Assembly: GCA_024305405.1 (NCBI GenBank)
Contig: JAKNDB010000103.1
Coordinates: 1,488,001-1,552,000 of the forward strand
Length of the DNA: 64,000 nucleotides
From: Dirofilaria immitis
Taxonomy: Eukaryota > Nematoda > Chromadorea > Rhabditida > Onchocercidae
Direction of reading: 5' to 3'
Part shown: positions 1 through 13,768 of the stretch, piece by piece
Layout of the letters: each line of letters starts with the position of its first letter
Position numbering within the stretch: the stretch's first letter is position 1
Notes under the pieces: model-generated
Told to the model about the DNA's origin: nothing
The model's input: only the letters and a program-made list of their open reading frames with translations
Database searches by the model: none
Made by a program: the position numbers and the translations under genes

Positions 1-151
1 TAAAACAGATGATAAAAAGAGTATGAAGTGGAGATCAATTAATCTGTTATGTTTCATGTTTCTGTCGGTATGCAGAACGCCCTTGCAACTTTCCCTTCAT
101 TATGCTGATAATGAAGTTTTATATCTTTAAGTTTATCATACATATTTGCAG

Positions 152-3100
152 ATTGGCTGCGGACGAAGATGAGACTGTAACTTTCTCATTTAGTTTGCCA
201 CCATCACAAAAGGAAAATAATGTAATGTGTTATTTCATCTTATTCGAATTTATTCAGTTTATTTATTTTGAGTTTATAAGTTTTACGGAATAAAAACCAT
301 TGGCATTCTAATAGATAACGATTTGACAACTGATATCATAACTTTCTCCTAGATTTATATAGAGCCTTGGATAAATTACACGGACCAGCGGAATGCATTG
401 TAAATTCTTAATTTGAGTACTCTTATATATAATAGGTTAAAGCACATTAAAATTTCGATTTTCAGGTCGTTGTATTGACAGAGAAGTTGACAGCTGATCT
501 TATAGAAGGAGAAGTTACAAAGTTATGCAAGCTAACATATAGTAAATCTCTGGCGCATTCGTTGACTACTGCATTGTATGATAGTATTTTGGAAGATTGT
601 TTGAGGCTAGTCTGTTTTTGCATCATCAATAAATAATTTATGGGTGTATCAAATTGAATAAAATATTTTTTAAATGTTGTATTCAAAATAATTACTCCAA
701 AAAGTTCAAATTTTAAAAATTTTCAGGCCGTGTTGTCAAGAAATAATGATTGCCGCTAAGCTTTTGCATCGTCGTAAATTAGCCGCCAATATAGCAATGC
801 AGAGAAAAGATGAAATTCGGTTACTTCTTGATTCCCTAAACGAATCAATCTTACATGAAGTTATTGGCAATTTCATTCACGATATGAGTAAAAAATGGAT
901 AATGTATGTTTCGGTAAAACGACTATCAAAATAGAAACTTTCGGGATTCTTAGAAATACATCTCTGTATTCTTGAATTTGTAAAATGAGAATTCCCTGCA
1001 GAAAAGTTCATTTAGAGTTTTGGTTCTTTTATTAAGCCTTCGATAAATATGTCTCTGCGTAATTCAAACAATTAAAATTTTCTTGAAACTTCATTCCAGT
1101 TTTTATCTTTCCTTCTAACTTTTTAAATGACTTTAAAGATTCCTTCTTCTTAGCATTGAAGCCTATTTCAGGAAGTATCAACGAATACATAACGAAGAAC
1201 TCATAGAAGATACTGGAAAAAGCTTCCTGGATGATTTGATAGCAGAAGTGGTAGCCGAAACACTTAGAAAAATAGGAGAAAATGAGATAGAACAAGGTGT
1301 CAATTGCGTAAAAAACGTTTGAAGGATATAAATGAACGATTAGATAAGTAAGTTCATTACAGTAGCATTATCTCTATAATAGATCTGGAATATCAATTTT
1401 GGACTATTCACTAACTTAAGCTGTTCGATTTGTACGTATATACATGAAGTGTGAATGTGATAATTTTAGATTATGGTTGAAACAATTTGTGGACCATTGG
1501 CGGGAACGAATAGCTTACAGAAAAGAACAAGAGCAGAAGAAGTTAGAATTATTAGGAACATTTCCTATCATATTACCAGGTCCATTTTCGAATTCAAAGT
1601 TGAAGGATTTGTCAAGATTTCGTTGAAGGATATAGTGATACTTTGATATACATATATAATGGTTATTTGTGTTTGTCCACATTTTTCAGCGAAATCTGGG
1701 TTAATTTTTCGTCGGCGGGATGATTATCCTTTAGATAAAGCATTCATCGATTTCAGTTCTGTAAGAATTTTTCTTCACCTTTTCTCTTATTTACTCAAAA
1801 TTTTAATAAATATACATGATGCTAAATATCGGACCTCATTTTGCATTTCGATGCTATCAAAATATCAGAAAATTTCAATCTTTGTTCGCATTTTAGCAAA
1901 TGCGATGGCAATTAGCAAGAAATCAACTGTCATAAGAATATTTAACAAATACTTTTTGCATCCCGTTTCAGTTACTTTTTGAACAAAAATAAACGTTTTC
2001 ATTGAAAAGCGACATTCAAGGATAGCACAAAAAGTATTAACAAATGGCGTTTATGGACTCGGTTGCAAATCGAGAAAAGAGAATTTTTACAGTAAATTTC
2101 AAATTAATAAGGAAAAGCTTTAACATTCGAAATATTGAATATCTCTTTTAGTTTGTCATAAAAATTATCACTGTTTTTCATCTTTTGTCATCTGTTTTTA
2201 GAAACATAATCAAGGATTTTTTTGTTGAAGAAAACGACTTTTTTGGCTTGTAAATTTTTGAATTCTGGAAAATATCAACTTTTTAAAAAGATTTACCTGG
2301 AAATTTATAATTTGTTTTCCAGGCTACATATACAACTTCGTCATTGAAACGTCAAAGGTTGCACAATTACAATAATGATAATATCTCGAAGAAAAACGAC
2401 GATGACATCCGTTTGGCTGTTGCACTTGCTGATGTTGAGTGCGAAAGATTAAAGCCATTTTGGACAACATATCAGATTCATAATGGTTTTGTTTCATTAA
2501 TATATTTGTCTATTCAAGTAGTTTCATAAAATATAATATATTCAGTTGGATTGTTTAATTTACTAGATACTTATTACTTATTATTAATTTAAAAAAAAAT
2601 CACAATTTTATCAATACTGATTCTTTGGAGGAGATTTTCTAGAAATTTGCAATTTATTCTCTAAATCAAGAATATAGCTTAGCAATGAAGAGGCCAATAA
2701 TAATATTGATTAATATCTATTAATAATGCTAATAATAATAATTTCATACGAAAATGTTATCCGATCGATCAACTTAGAATTTCTCCATTAATTATTCAAT
2801 AATTAAATAATCAATCGATATCTGTTATCAACGATGGCTGTAAAGAAATCCTGAAATACGTCTTTTAATCATAAAGCTTTTCATTATTATGAGTTATACT
2901 AGGTGAAATTTAAGCTAAAAAGGAAATAGTATTCTAAAATTGTTTTTTCTTGTGTCGATTGTTCAAATATGAAATAAGGTGAAGATGAAGATTGAAAAAT
3001 ATCTATTGATTTCAATTTCAGATTTGGAAGATGAACAGCAACTGTCGTGGTGTAAATCATTGGCTAAGCGATCGTCAGTATTATTAGACTATTTTGATAA

Positions 3101-4045
3101 AAAAACACTTGAAAAAGGTTAAATTCTGATTAAATATTTGAACAGTTGTCATTATTCCTGCCGCTTTTTCCTTCATTTTCTTGGCTAGACTGAAGTTTCA
3201 TTGAAATCTATGATAGTTTCTTTTCTCTCTCAGTTTCTTAAAAGGCGGAATTTTCGTAATTGTTAAATGTATTTGTTGTTAAATGTATGGTAAGGCTTCA
3301 TCTAAATGTGTCTATTAATTTGATTTTTCTTTCTTTAGGAGTAGAGATAGCGGAACGAAATATGCAACGTATCGATTATACACAAAGGCGTACAGAGGAT
3401 GAAAATTATCCTAGATACAGTGGAAGTATGAATAACCTAACTTTCAATCAACAAAATTGTAGAAAGACTAACGAATTCATCGTAAAAGTGAAGAATATCA
3501 TCGTCCAACAAAAACGAAGTAAATTTCGCGATAAAACAACTTTATACTTAGAAGCGTAAAAATATCAACATATATACATGTTTATGTTATATTTATTGCT
3601 TTGTGTCAATCTAGTTTGATATCGCATTATTGATTAATTTATATGTTCCCATTGATTAAATTTATTTGAAGCATAATATATTATCGAAAAAAATTGCAAA
3701 AGAAAATATAAAACGCATGGCAGGCTTTTTGAATTTCTTTCCCCAGTGCTGTACTAATTTATTTATTTTAAAAACTGAAATTTCAAAATGGAGTTTTTAG
3801 AGACCCACAGATACAAAATGAAAATTTTGTTTGATGTTTTCTAATAAATATTAACAAAACTTTTTGAAGTTAGCAAACTTTTTGATTATATTGATTTTGG
3901 TCTGCAATTTCAGTGCAAAAATTTGGAACATCTTAAGGAGCGACTGGGAAACTTTACCAGAGAGTTGGATGATGCATTCAGGGGCATGGAAGAAAGAAAT
4001 CAACGATATGATGAAATTCTCAAGTCTTTGGTTACCGATGAATAA
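152..4045 (+). CDS. SAC3/GANP-like mRNA-export factor, C-terminal ten exons (5' end outside window)
   Basis: Exons I can phase-match: 152-221, 466-605, 727-903, 1154-1347, 1470-1579, 1690-1760, 2323-2485, 3022-3117, 3339-3481, 3914-4045, ending in TAA; about 431 residues. The product is helical and charged throughout. It contains CCQEIMIAAKLLHRRK, then a W-rich basic helix (FVDHWRERIAYRKEQEQKK) and a C-terminal coiled coil (HLKERLGNFTRELDDAF). This order resembles the region after the Sac3 domain in metazoan GANP/Xmas-2 proteins, which scaffold the nuclear-pore TREX-2 mRNA-export complex. The Sac3 domain itself would lie upstream and is not visible, so the family call is tentative. Exon 1154-1347 needs one extra base near 1294-1297 to stay open. 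The intron after 605 starts with GC. AATAAA at 4041-4046 overlaps the stop and another lies at 4198-4203. Alternative: another long coiled-coil protein. Confidence 0.55.
606..726 (+). other. GC-AG intron of the SAC3-like gene
   Basis: The exon before it ends TTGAG at 605 and the intron begins GCTAGT. It ends TTTTCAG at 726. Only this junction keeps the frame: the codon AG|G joins and reads on as EDCLRPCCQEIM. No usable GT lies within the open frame nearby. Confidence 0.7.
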
Positions 4046-7000
4046 ATATTTTACTTCATGTGCTATATGGTTTTGATTTATTTATGAAAAAGTTGTTACC
4101 GGAAAAAGTTTCAGTTTGTCACAACGAATTCTGAAGTTTAATTTTTTGTCGATGATCTTCTTGCAATTTGCTTAGTAAAAGCGTGAAAATAATCTTCAAT
4201 AAAATCTATAATTTTTCAAATTCCATATACAAAATATTCGCTTCCCAATATAATTCATTTTCCAGTCTATACGACTTTATGAAGTGTTAACATTTATATA
4301 ATGCTACGAGTTGTTTTCATGCAGATTATCGAAATTTTCCGTAATAATTTTCGCCACATTTTAACGAATCATGTACTCATTAACTCACTATTTCAGTGTT
4401 CTTAAAGTAGCTATTACTACTACAAAAGTGCCTTTGTGTATTTTTATTTTAAGCTTACCATATATTTTGATGTTGGCGGAAGACAGTTTGTGGTATAAAT
4501 CCCATCTATATCGCATATTATTTCGTCAAAATAGTTTCTCTAGTTGTATTGCCGATTAGGTTGATAATGCCGATTAAGTTGATAATCTGAAATAAAAATA
4601 CAAGAAAAAAGAAAAATTGGAAAGAAATCGTTATTTCTTTAGCCAAATTACATACCAATGTAATTGGTATGTAATTACATTAGTTTCACTTTTTTTGAAT
4701 TGTATTTTGTTAGATCTTTTTTCTTGTCTTGAACAGCATTATTTCTTGTGTATTTATGCTTTTAGGTTGTAACATACGTTCCTAGTTAAATATTACAAAT
4801 CGATAGTATTTTTCGTTATAATGCATTAGTCATTCCTCCCTGGAAAAATTAGAAGTATCGAATTGCAGTGAATTTTTGCGATAGTTGGCGTATATAGGAT
4901 TAATTTAGGCATTCCCGGAAAAATAATTTATAAAAGCATTAGTACTATCCTATGCAACTTAAATGATTTACATGATGTATCGAAATTTCATGATGTGTCG
5001 AAGTTCATTTCGACATTTAAACAAAGTTTTAAGCTAATATTTTAAAAGTTTCACCTTTTAATACTTTGCCAATGGTCAAAATTTTGTTTTCGTTCAGTGA
5101 TTGAGCATTAAAAGAATTTTTTTCCAGAATTTGTTCATTTTGATGAGTTTTTTTCTGAATGGGCTTTATACATATGTTTCGATTCTTTTATCAAACTTTG
5201 TCTATTCGTCAATTTATTCTTTTATAATTCTTTTGTTCAAAAAAAAAAAAAAAGTTCTTAAACATTACTGCATGGAATGTATCCGAAATATCTTTTATAA
5301 ATTGAATGTTGCATTGTAATGGTTAAAATAGGATAGCTAGGATTTGATTCGGTAAATTCTGATATGTTTACAATTGTTTTGCAATTGCTCTGATTGAATC
5401 TAACTTAATCAATCACTCATCCTTTTTTGTATCAGAACTAACCAATATCGGTTTAGATATATCAGATCGTAAAAAAGATATAATTTTAACGAAATATATG
5501 CTAATTATAATAATTGCTATTCGAAAATTTGATATGGGTGGTTATCTTTTATAATTTGTTCTCGCTGGATGCGAAACCAAAAATACTCATAGATCATTTT
5601 GTAAACATTAGGAGCATTTACGGTTTAGCAGCCTAACGGGACATTTGTCATTTTGATTTTTATCAAAGAAAAACTGATTTATTTGGCGTAATATTAAATA
5701 ATAACTTTTCGCAATTGGGAAAACTTTCTCCTCTTGAAATAAGCAAACCGAGATTGTAAGGTGAAAGTGATAAGATGAACTGATATAAAAATACTGGAAA
5801 AGAGTGATAAAATGACTTTTGAGCTTGGTTTTATATATTTCAACTTAATGTTTTACTTTTTTATATAAAAATCTGAAATAACTTAATAAGCATGAAAAAC
5901 AGAATAAGAAGGTGAAAAGTGAAGCAAAACGTTATCATTGCATGATGTTGATATATGTATCAGTTGCATGGTTCGATTAATAGGAAACAATTATATGATG
6001 AAATGGCCTAAATTTTAAATTTAACTATATGCATAAAATTTAAAAATAATTGATAGAAACGAAAAAAAATGAAAAAGAATAAAATTTAAAAATGATAGCG
6101 ATGTATTCATTGATACTGATAACAATATGAAATGAATTATGTGATTATTGAAAGCGATAGGATGGGATGGGATATATATATAATGTTGAAGTGAATGATT
6201 ATTTTCATGGTTTGATCATAAATTTATATCATTTCAACAAATCAGTAAAGTTTCCTTTCTATATTCAAACATACACATATATAAAAATATTACACTATAC
6301 TGTATTAAATATTATAAATGAAAGAATTTCGAGAGTAAAAGAGAAATGAATTAATTCTGATAAAAATATGCATGTATATATATATTTAAAAAAGGAAAGA
6401 ATAAAAGAAATTATTGGAATAGTGAAAATTGTATATAGATCCAGTACACAGGTATGTATATTAAATTTAAAGGCAGGGAATTTTCGAGAATCGATTTTAA
6501 TAATAATATATATAAAAAATAAAGATAAAAATATTTTTGTTTTTCTTTTTCATTTTTTATTACTTAAAAAAGATGATAGTTTTTATTCTTATTTCAACTT
6601 TCTCCCTCTCCCTCTCTTTTCTCTCTCTCTCTCTTTCTCCATTTTTCCTCTCAGTATTTCTCCTCTAAATTTTAATAAAATTATTACGATAAAATAAATA
6701 AATTACAATAAGATAACGTATTGTTATATAGCGTATAGAGAGAGTGAAAAAGAAAAAGTAGAATATTTATTATTTTTGAAAAAGAGGAATAATAAAATTT
6801 GGACATTTTTTTAAGTTTTTTGTAATTTATTGGTTGGAATGTAAAAGTTTGATATTACCAAATTCTCATAAGCATTCAATTTTTTTTTTTACTTTGATAA
6901 TATAAAATTGTGATCGTATCAGAAGGGCATAAATCATATTTTTGCATATTAATTGGTTTATCAAAACTGTTAGCAAATTATTCATTTTCTACTTTTTTTC

Positions 7001-7922
7001 CTCATCTATGCATATGCACATAACCTTTATTATTATTAATAGATTATATTTAATTAATAAAAAAATGTGAAATTCAATCAATGATCTTTTAATTAAATTT
7101 ATTTTTGCAACAACTACTTTTGAATTGTCATTTTAAATTGACAAAACTGATATTAAATCGACCAAAGATACGATCAATTTATTGTAACATTTATTATTTA
7201 TTGATTATTTAAAAAATTATGATTATTGATTATTTGATATTATTTGATATTTTAAAATTAGTCAATTAGATTAGTGATAATTTTTAAAAAATTTTCTCAT
7301 TCATGTTTATATAAAATAGTTGAATAAAATGCGATTCTATCTCTGATCATCCATCCTATAATTTTGCCTGAAACGAAAAAGAAAAGCAAGAATTGTTTTT
7401 TTCTTTCTTTCTCTCTCTCTCTTTCTCTCTATCTCTTTAGAAAAATGCAATTTGTTAAAAATTTTAATATTACATTTTTGCTTTCATATAAATTATCAAA
7501 TTTCAAACAAAATAAGAATGATATGAACAATATAAATGATTTTTCGGAAAATTATGTTAGCTAATAAGGAAAGATCACAATTTATTGGCAGAGTTTATTA
7601 AAAATTTTTAATCATATATAGGGATGATTTTGTTAAAATTTAATATTTTCGTATCAATCTCATCCTTTCAAATTATGAAATTTTTGCTTCGTAAGTTTAT
7701 CCTTTAAAAATTCAAGAACGAAATTGCTGAGGAAAAAAAGGCTAAATTGGGAGTTGGATTTAAATTAGTAATATTTTTTAAATTTTATCAGAAATTAAAA
7801 TATATTATATCAAATATGATAATACAAAGATAGTGATATTTTATGAACAGGAAATTGTATTATGCAATTTTTTTATTTACTTTTTGAATAAAATGTTTAA
7901 TGTTTTTTTATTAATTTTTAAG
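4046..7922. other. Intergenic AT-rich stretch
   Basis: I find no exon I can support here. It holds poly-A and poly-T runs, a perfect short hairpin at 4646-4676, and pyrimidine-rich tracts near 6600-6650 and 7397-7440. Short ORFs here are low-complexity and lack matching splice sites. Upstream exons of the gene ending at 8701 may be hidden in this stretch. Confidence 0.5.
4646..4676. repeat. Perfect inverted repeat, 14-bp arms, 3-nt loop
   Basis: Left arm AATTACATACCAAT (4646-4659), loop GTA, right arm ATTGGTATGTAATT (4663-4676). It lies about 600 bp past the stop of the SAC3-like gene. No run of T follows directly, so it is not an obvious terminator. Confidence 0.8.
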
Positions 7923-7947
7923 TTTTTTCCTACTTATCACCACGTCG

Positions 7948-8701
7948 ATGGCATTACGCGGTGCGCTATTTCGTTCACGTAGAGCTTCACTGGACAGTAT
8001 CATCCGGGCACACGCAAGCAGGGTAAGATATTTACATAAATTTAAAAATCTTTCATTATTTGAGTAATAAACTAATTGATTAAACAAATGGGATAATTGA
8101 TTATTGGGCTGATATGATACTCTTAGTATTTAATGTATCGAAATTTGGCTCGTATTTTTCTTGGCATACATGATAACAACAGTTTTATGAGAAAAATGGC
8201 TTTTTTGTTACTTTAATTTTACACTAAAATTTAAATTTCAACTTTAATAATTTGCTAAATTGTATTCTTGAGTTAAATTATTCTTGATTATTCAATTTAC
8301 AGCACTCGATGAATAATTTCCTGTTTAGTTATGTGCATATATACATTTATTTGTTTATTTATTTATCCGTTTATGAACATATTAACTTGTTTATTTATTT
8401 ACTTCTAAATTAATTTTTGATATAAATAACTGATAGTATGAAATTTCTCATAAATATAAGTAATTTCATATTTTATTCAATAAATAAATATTTAAATGGA
8501 AAAATTTATTAGTTGAAGTAAATATCTAAGTATATTTAAAAAGTTAATATTTTGAAATTATTTCTGAAAATAATTCGTCATTTTTTCTTTCTTTATTAAC
8601 CTATTTTTAATCAGAATTTTCTACGATTTGGAAGTGATGGGAACTATTATAATTGGGAACCGATAGAATTCGAAATATTTACACCAGGCGATTTCGATTA
8701 A
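7948..8701 (+). CDS. Unrecognised protein, two terminal exons
   Basis: Exon 7948-8022 starts at an ATG and ends AGG|GTAAGA. Exon 8615-8701 follows a TAATCAG acceptor and ends GATTAA. Both junctions are phase 0 and give 53 residues: MALRGALFRSRRASLDSIIR..., then an aromatic and acidic tail ending FTPGDFD. The RRASL pentapeptide fits a protein kinase A phosphorylation consensus. The first exon stays open upstream to a possible acceptor at 7921-7922 (frame FFLLITTS before the Met), so this may be the C-terminus of a longer protein whose earlier exons I could not find. Higher GC than its surroundings and clean splice sites support real coding. I do not recognise the family. Confidence 0.55.
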
Positions 8702-8907
8702 TGTTAAAATTTCATTTTCTTTTTGATCAATATTATACAAATTATTTTATGTTTTGATATTTCTATGGTTCAATAACAAACTATTATCATGTTACTGTGG
8801 AAGAAAGAAAATTAATTGAATCGTAACAAATAATTCGAACCTAGTACTTACTACTAGGCTACCTAATTTATTCATTATTTCGAAATATTCACATATTCAT
8901 CTTTATA

Positions 8908-8910
<3 letters not shown>

Positions 8911-8951
<41 letters not shown>
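8911..8951. repeat. (AT)n microsatellite
   Basis: An uninterrupted run of alternating A and T of about 40 bases. Shorter (AT/TA)n runs occur near 14830-14850, 23226-23247, 34866-34880 and 41740-41762. Confidence 0.9.
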
Positions 8952-8956
<5 letters not shown>

Positions 8957-10253
8957 TAAAATATTTATCCCATCTAATCAATAATCTATTTGCTTGAAAT
9001 ATTTTTTTATCCAAATTTACTTTTATATTTTTAAACTTTTCTTATGCTAATTTTATTTTTTCCTATTGCAGCTTATCTTTGTTTAATTAATATTTTTGGT
9101 ATTTTGCCAAAATAAAACTTAAGTACTAAACAATGCAATTATTATGTCATATTAAAGAATAACTTGTTAATGAAAGATTTGTATTATTTATAAGGCTTAC
9201 ATCAATAATATATATTGTTTTATCTATTTGTTGCAATTTCAGGATTTTTTCTTTTTCCATCACATAATTTTTGTGTTAGAAAAAAATGAAGAAATTACTC
9301 ATCTTTTATTCGCTTACAATAACGATTTGTCGAGATTTCATGAAAAGTTAATAGTTCGAAGTATTGCATTGATATGATGAATGATATATAATATTTAAGC
9401 TATTCCAATCTTGAGTAATATAAAATAATCATTCAAGCTAAATCATTAATCAGTGTATAAAGCATGATAGATTAATGCAATTACATTATATTTCAAAGAA
9501 GAAGAAAAAAAGAGTATATTGAATAATTTGAAAATTAGTGATTTATTTATTGAAAGAGAAGTAGCATAATAGTTAAAACATTTTAGATAGTTTTTTTCAA
9601 TCATTTTTAAACGATTGAAATCAATAGGACAAATAATATATGCATGGAATGAATGATGAAATAGATAAATTTTTCCAAATTATAGTTTCTATTCTGAAAT
9701 TTTGGACCTGAAATTTTTTTGAAGGAATACAAATTTTCATGAAATTTACCCTTCTCGATATTGAAATGTGATATAAATTTTGAAATATTAAGACTTATAG
9801 GAAAAATGTTATCAATATTGGCGCAAATAATATTGTTATATCACTGATAACACATATCCAAAGTATTAGTAACAATAATAATTTGTTGAAAATTCAACTA
9901 AGTTACAAGACGTCATCTATAAAATGATAAATGTACAAACAAAAGAAAAAGTAATGACATATTGATGATATGGTGATGAATTTCTATTTTGTATTATAAA
10001 TTTTCAAGTTGAACGTAAAATACAATTCTTTTTCCTAAGAAATATCAAAGCTATTTTAAAAAATCTTATTGATTATTTGATTTGAATAATCTTTAATGTG
10101 ATATATTTTATCAAAGAATTTCATCAAACAAACAATAAATCAGTAATTTCGAAATAATCCGAAAAAAATTTAAAAATTCATAAAGTACTATCAAATGATT
10201 TGCGTGCAGTAATGCTGCATGAATATATGAAATTGTGCCAATGATAAAAATAA

Positions 10254-10316
10254 AAATGATAAGCTCAAAGAATCCATAATTATTCAAATGATAAGCTCAA
10301 AGAATCCATAATTATT
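10254..10316. repeat. Exact 31-bp tandem duplication
   Basis: Two identical 31-bp copies with core AATGATAAGCTCAAAGAATC, at 10254-10284 and 10286-10316 (period 32). They sit just past the stop codon of the minus-strand gene ending at 10331, probably in its 3' UTR. Perfect identity implies a recent event. Confidence 0.9.
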
Positions 10317-10330
10317 GTTTGATTTCATAA

Positions 10331-13300
10331 TTATTCATAAATTGGATGAGTACTTGAAGGTAGTTGATAAAGGTATGATTTTGGTGCATTTTCTTCGCTT
10401 GTACGATTGAACTGTAAGCCACGTATGCGTAAAATTTCTCCTACAAAACATTCAATTCCAATTTGTTGCCTAAAATAAAAATATTTAATCGAAAATATTA
10501 ATAAAGTACTACATATTTAAATCTTTTTAATTTTACTAAATCTATTATTGTAAAAATTACGTGACATTTAATTTGACGTTGTTGAAGTTCATTTATAAAT
10601 GTAAATTTATAAAACTCTGGAATTACCTTAGCTTCATTATCGAAATAAGTTGAAAAAGAATTTTATAAAATGAACGGAACCTACGCATTACGGAATTTAT
10701 TGTTCGGTAAAGCGCCTACACGTGGTAAAGTGTTCTTTCCGGAAAAAGCCGCTGGTTTATCATTGAGCTGAGCAGAAGACGAAACTTCAGAAGTGATTCC
10801 GGATGTAGATGATAACGATTCGGGACAATTTTGTGATACTTCTAACGGATATGGCGAATGATACTGTAGTGAAACAATAAATGGTTTATTTTCCAATGGT
10901 CGTAGGTGATTACAAATGCTAAATTTTGACCAGTATATTTCACGTGGATTGATTGTTGGTGGCATCAATGTCGCATTCTCATCAAAAATTGGTGGTAACT
11001 AAAAAAAATTTTTAAATAAAAAGAAAAATTCTTTTGATGAATTATAATGAAAGCTTTTCATTTTAACTTTTTAATAATTGAATTTTAATCTAAATTTAAA
11101 TCGCATAAAAAACTATATTATATTTAAATTTTTGATAAATTAAATTGATAAATTTTTAATTTCGAATTTAAATTATATCAAAATTTGTTGGAAATTATAA
11201 TTTTGGATATAAGCTTTAATCAATTATAATATAAATGCAAAAAAAATGGAATGATATGATCAAATTTATTTATAATAAGGAAATAATATTTAATATTGCT
11301 ATAATTTATGTTAAAAATATCTCATTTACTATTTAAGGGAGGAAAAATAAAAGCAACAATAAAAAGACACTTAATTTTATCAAATTGTTTGATGAAAAAA
11401 GAAACTGAATTTATCTTTTTTTCATATATTATTCTCATTCGTTTTATCGAATTAAAGAATTTAATAATAATTTCCTCTGAAACATTTGAAAACTTCCTTG
11501 AATTTTCAGTTAAATCTTCGATAAAACCAAAAAAAATTGTCACTTTAAAAATTCAAATTAATTTACGGAACAAAATGCTGATGTCAAAGGTCCATGAAAC
11601 ATTGCTGGATGTAGCCAATTTGGTCGTTCTTCAGTATTCAAAATTTTATCAACACAAGCTGCCATATGCCAAAGTAACTTGGCTCGTTCGGCTGCACGAT
11701 TCGAGATTGGTTGCCATGGATCATCCAACGAAAAATATCTTCAATTTTAGAAAAAAAGATTTGAAAAAAATTGAAAAGTTTATTCGTTCTTTCTTTAGGT
11801 CATTTCTTTTTCAAATTATAATATTTTTATCAATGATTTATCAGTGAATATCGTGAAAAATCTATATGTGATTTTTAATGGAAATTAAAAACTTTTTCTG
11901 CATTAATAAACAAGTAATAGAGGTCGAGAATTAGCGCACGGAAAGAGTGTTTTCAAACAAAATTTTTAATTATCAAAAATTAATTTAGAAATTAAACAAA
12001 GATTTAAAACTTCGATTTAAAAAGTGATTAGATAGAAAAAATTTTTAAATTGTGTATTTCTAATTCCTGTAGAGTAGAAAAACTTCAAATAAAGAAAAAA
12101 AGGAAAAAAATTTAATAAGTTATTCGATTTAATCCGATGAAATATAATTATTCCAAACAGCCCAGGATGATGTATTTTTCAGTTTTTTGTCTTTTTTTTC
12201 ATTTTGAGAATCATCAATTTTCTTAGAAGCGAGCCCATAAGATTCAGAATCATCCGGTGTTTTAGGGAACTATTTTGAATATAAATGATAAATCAAAGGA
12301 TATCGGAAATGCATATGACATCAAAAAGGATTGATATTGAAAATGATTTCACTACAATACAAATCTAATATTGAATAATCATTAATCAAATTGAAAATAT
12401 TTTTTTAAAATTATGAATCAGACTGGAAAGACTTTTTTCTTTGTTTTATCAAAATTATGATGAAAAAGATAGGAAGGTACTGAATTCAAATATTTCATAT
12501 ATTTTTGCATAAGATTGGGCTTAACAATTATATGAAATTCTTATTAAAGCACAGTCAGAAAAATACAAAATTATAAATAAAAGTTGGTAGGAAATTTCCT
12601 CCCAACAATGTAATAAAACTAAAGTGTATGTATTTCAATAAAGCTTTACGTTATCATTTATTATGTTATTTGTATAGATAGTATAATATCAAGAAATTAT
12701 TAGAAATACATGGCATATTTATTTGACGTAAAGAAGAATGGCATTTAAAGGTTTTCAAATCTATTATTCAATACAAAATAATAATATCTTCAACAACTAG
12801 GAAATTGAAGACTAATAATGCTTTGTTTCATAAATATTAATCAATCAGTAAGCGATAAATTTTGGCTGCAACTTTTACTTTTTAACTATTATTATATTAA
12901 TATAAAGTAATGAATTTGATTTATTTTCTGCAACAAAAAATAGCAATTTGATTGTTAATAGGAAAAAAAGAATTTATGAAAAGAGAATTTTTTAAAAATC
13001 GTTTTATTTTGTATTTAACATTTCCTTTCTCTTTTCTTTAATTTCTTTTACGTTTTTTTAATAGAAATATTTGTTGTTCTTTTTTGAAATAAAATTTAAA
13101 ATTAAAAATTTTTAATTACCGTACTTCATATACAATACATGAAGTTCATGGATGATATCATCCACATTTCTTCCTTCTTTCTTTCTTTTTCTTCTTCTTT
13201 TGGAACATTTCAATGAATAACCTAAGCGAATGAATGAAAAAAAAAAACAATTTTATTTTGATGAAAATTTTAGAAACTTAAAATTCAATCAACTATTTGA

Positions 13301-13737
13301 AACTTTATTCGGAAATTTGTCCAACTTATCATCGAGAAATATTATTGATCAGCTTTAAAAATAATTATTGAAAAAATATGCTCGAATAATATTCTTAAAA
13401 TTGTCAACAAGGATTAAATCTTAATCATAATATTTTATGATGTTTTTACAATAAATACTTTAATTTTTTAAAATCATTGAATTTTTGATAAAGTAACGTT
13501 ATAATAGTATTAGTAATATTTATATGATCTAATTTATCTGAAAATCATATAATTACAATAATAACATTTATTAAGCAATCATTACAATCTAAAATCGAAG
13601 AATATATAAATTCAATCATTAAGAAAGAAATGTAATCAGTGATATCTATCGAATTAAAAATATTCAGGAAGAATCGAGCTAATACTAACCGCTAAAAAGA
13701 GTAGACTTCGTTTTCTTCTCATATATTTGCACCACAT
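10331..13737 (-). CDS. Unrecognised protein, five exons
   Basis: Exons on the minus strand: 13737-13690 (tentative start MWCKYMRRKRSLLFLA), 12269-12159 (acidic/lysine-rich), 11738-11567, 10998-10685 and 10469-10331 with a TAA stop. The last three junctions are phase-consistent. Exon three has a conserved-looking block, NRAAERAKLLWHMAACVDKI, followed by NWLHPAMFHGP. Exon four reads NPREIYWSKFSICNHLRPLE then a Ser-rich stretch; exon five reads IGIECFVGEILRIRGLQF. Trp- and Cys-bearing helices suggest a folded soluble protein. The phase between exons two and three does not match, so a small exon or missing bases lie there. The start is weak: MKEIRKVWRQYVVQIYEK from 13768 is an alternative in another frame. 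It might instead continue the upstream phospholipase-like gene, but that gene has its own stop. Function unknown. Confidence 0.55.
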
Positions 13738-13768
13738 ATTGGCGCCATACTTTTCTTATTTCTTTCAT

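Larger units (their letters stand above)
8702..10330. other. Intergenic stretch with (AT)n and a short tandem duplication
   Basis: It contains a (TA)n microsatellite around 8911-8951 and a 32-bp period duplication at 10254-10316. It is the 3'-to-3' gap between a plus-strand gene ending at 8701 and a minus-strand gene ending at 10331. I see no further coding sequence. Confidence 0.55.

Noticed and set aside
4646..4676. Hairpin as an intrinsic terminator
   Set aside because: The window is eukaryotic nuclear DNA and the stem is not followed by a T run.
11308..11847. Plus-strand ORF of 179 codons
   Set aside because: It lies antisense to a well-phased exon (11738-11567) of the minus-strand gene and is low-complexity outside it.
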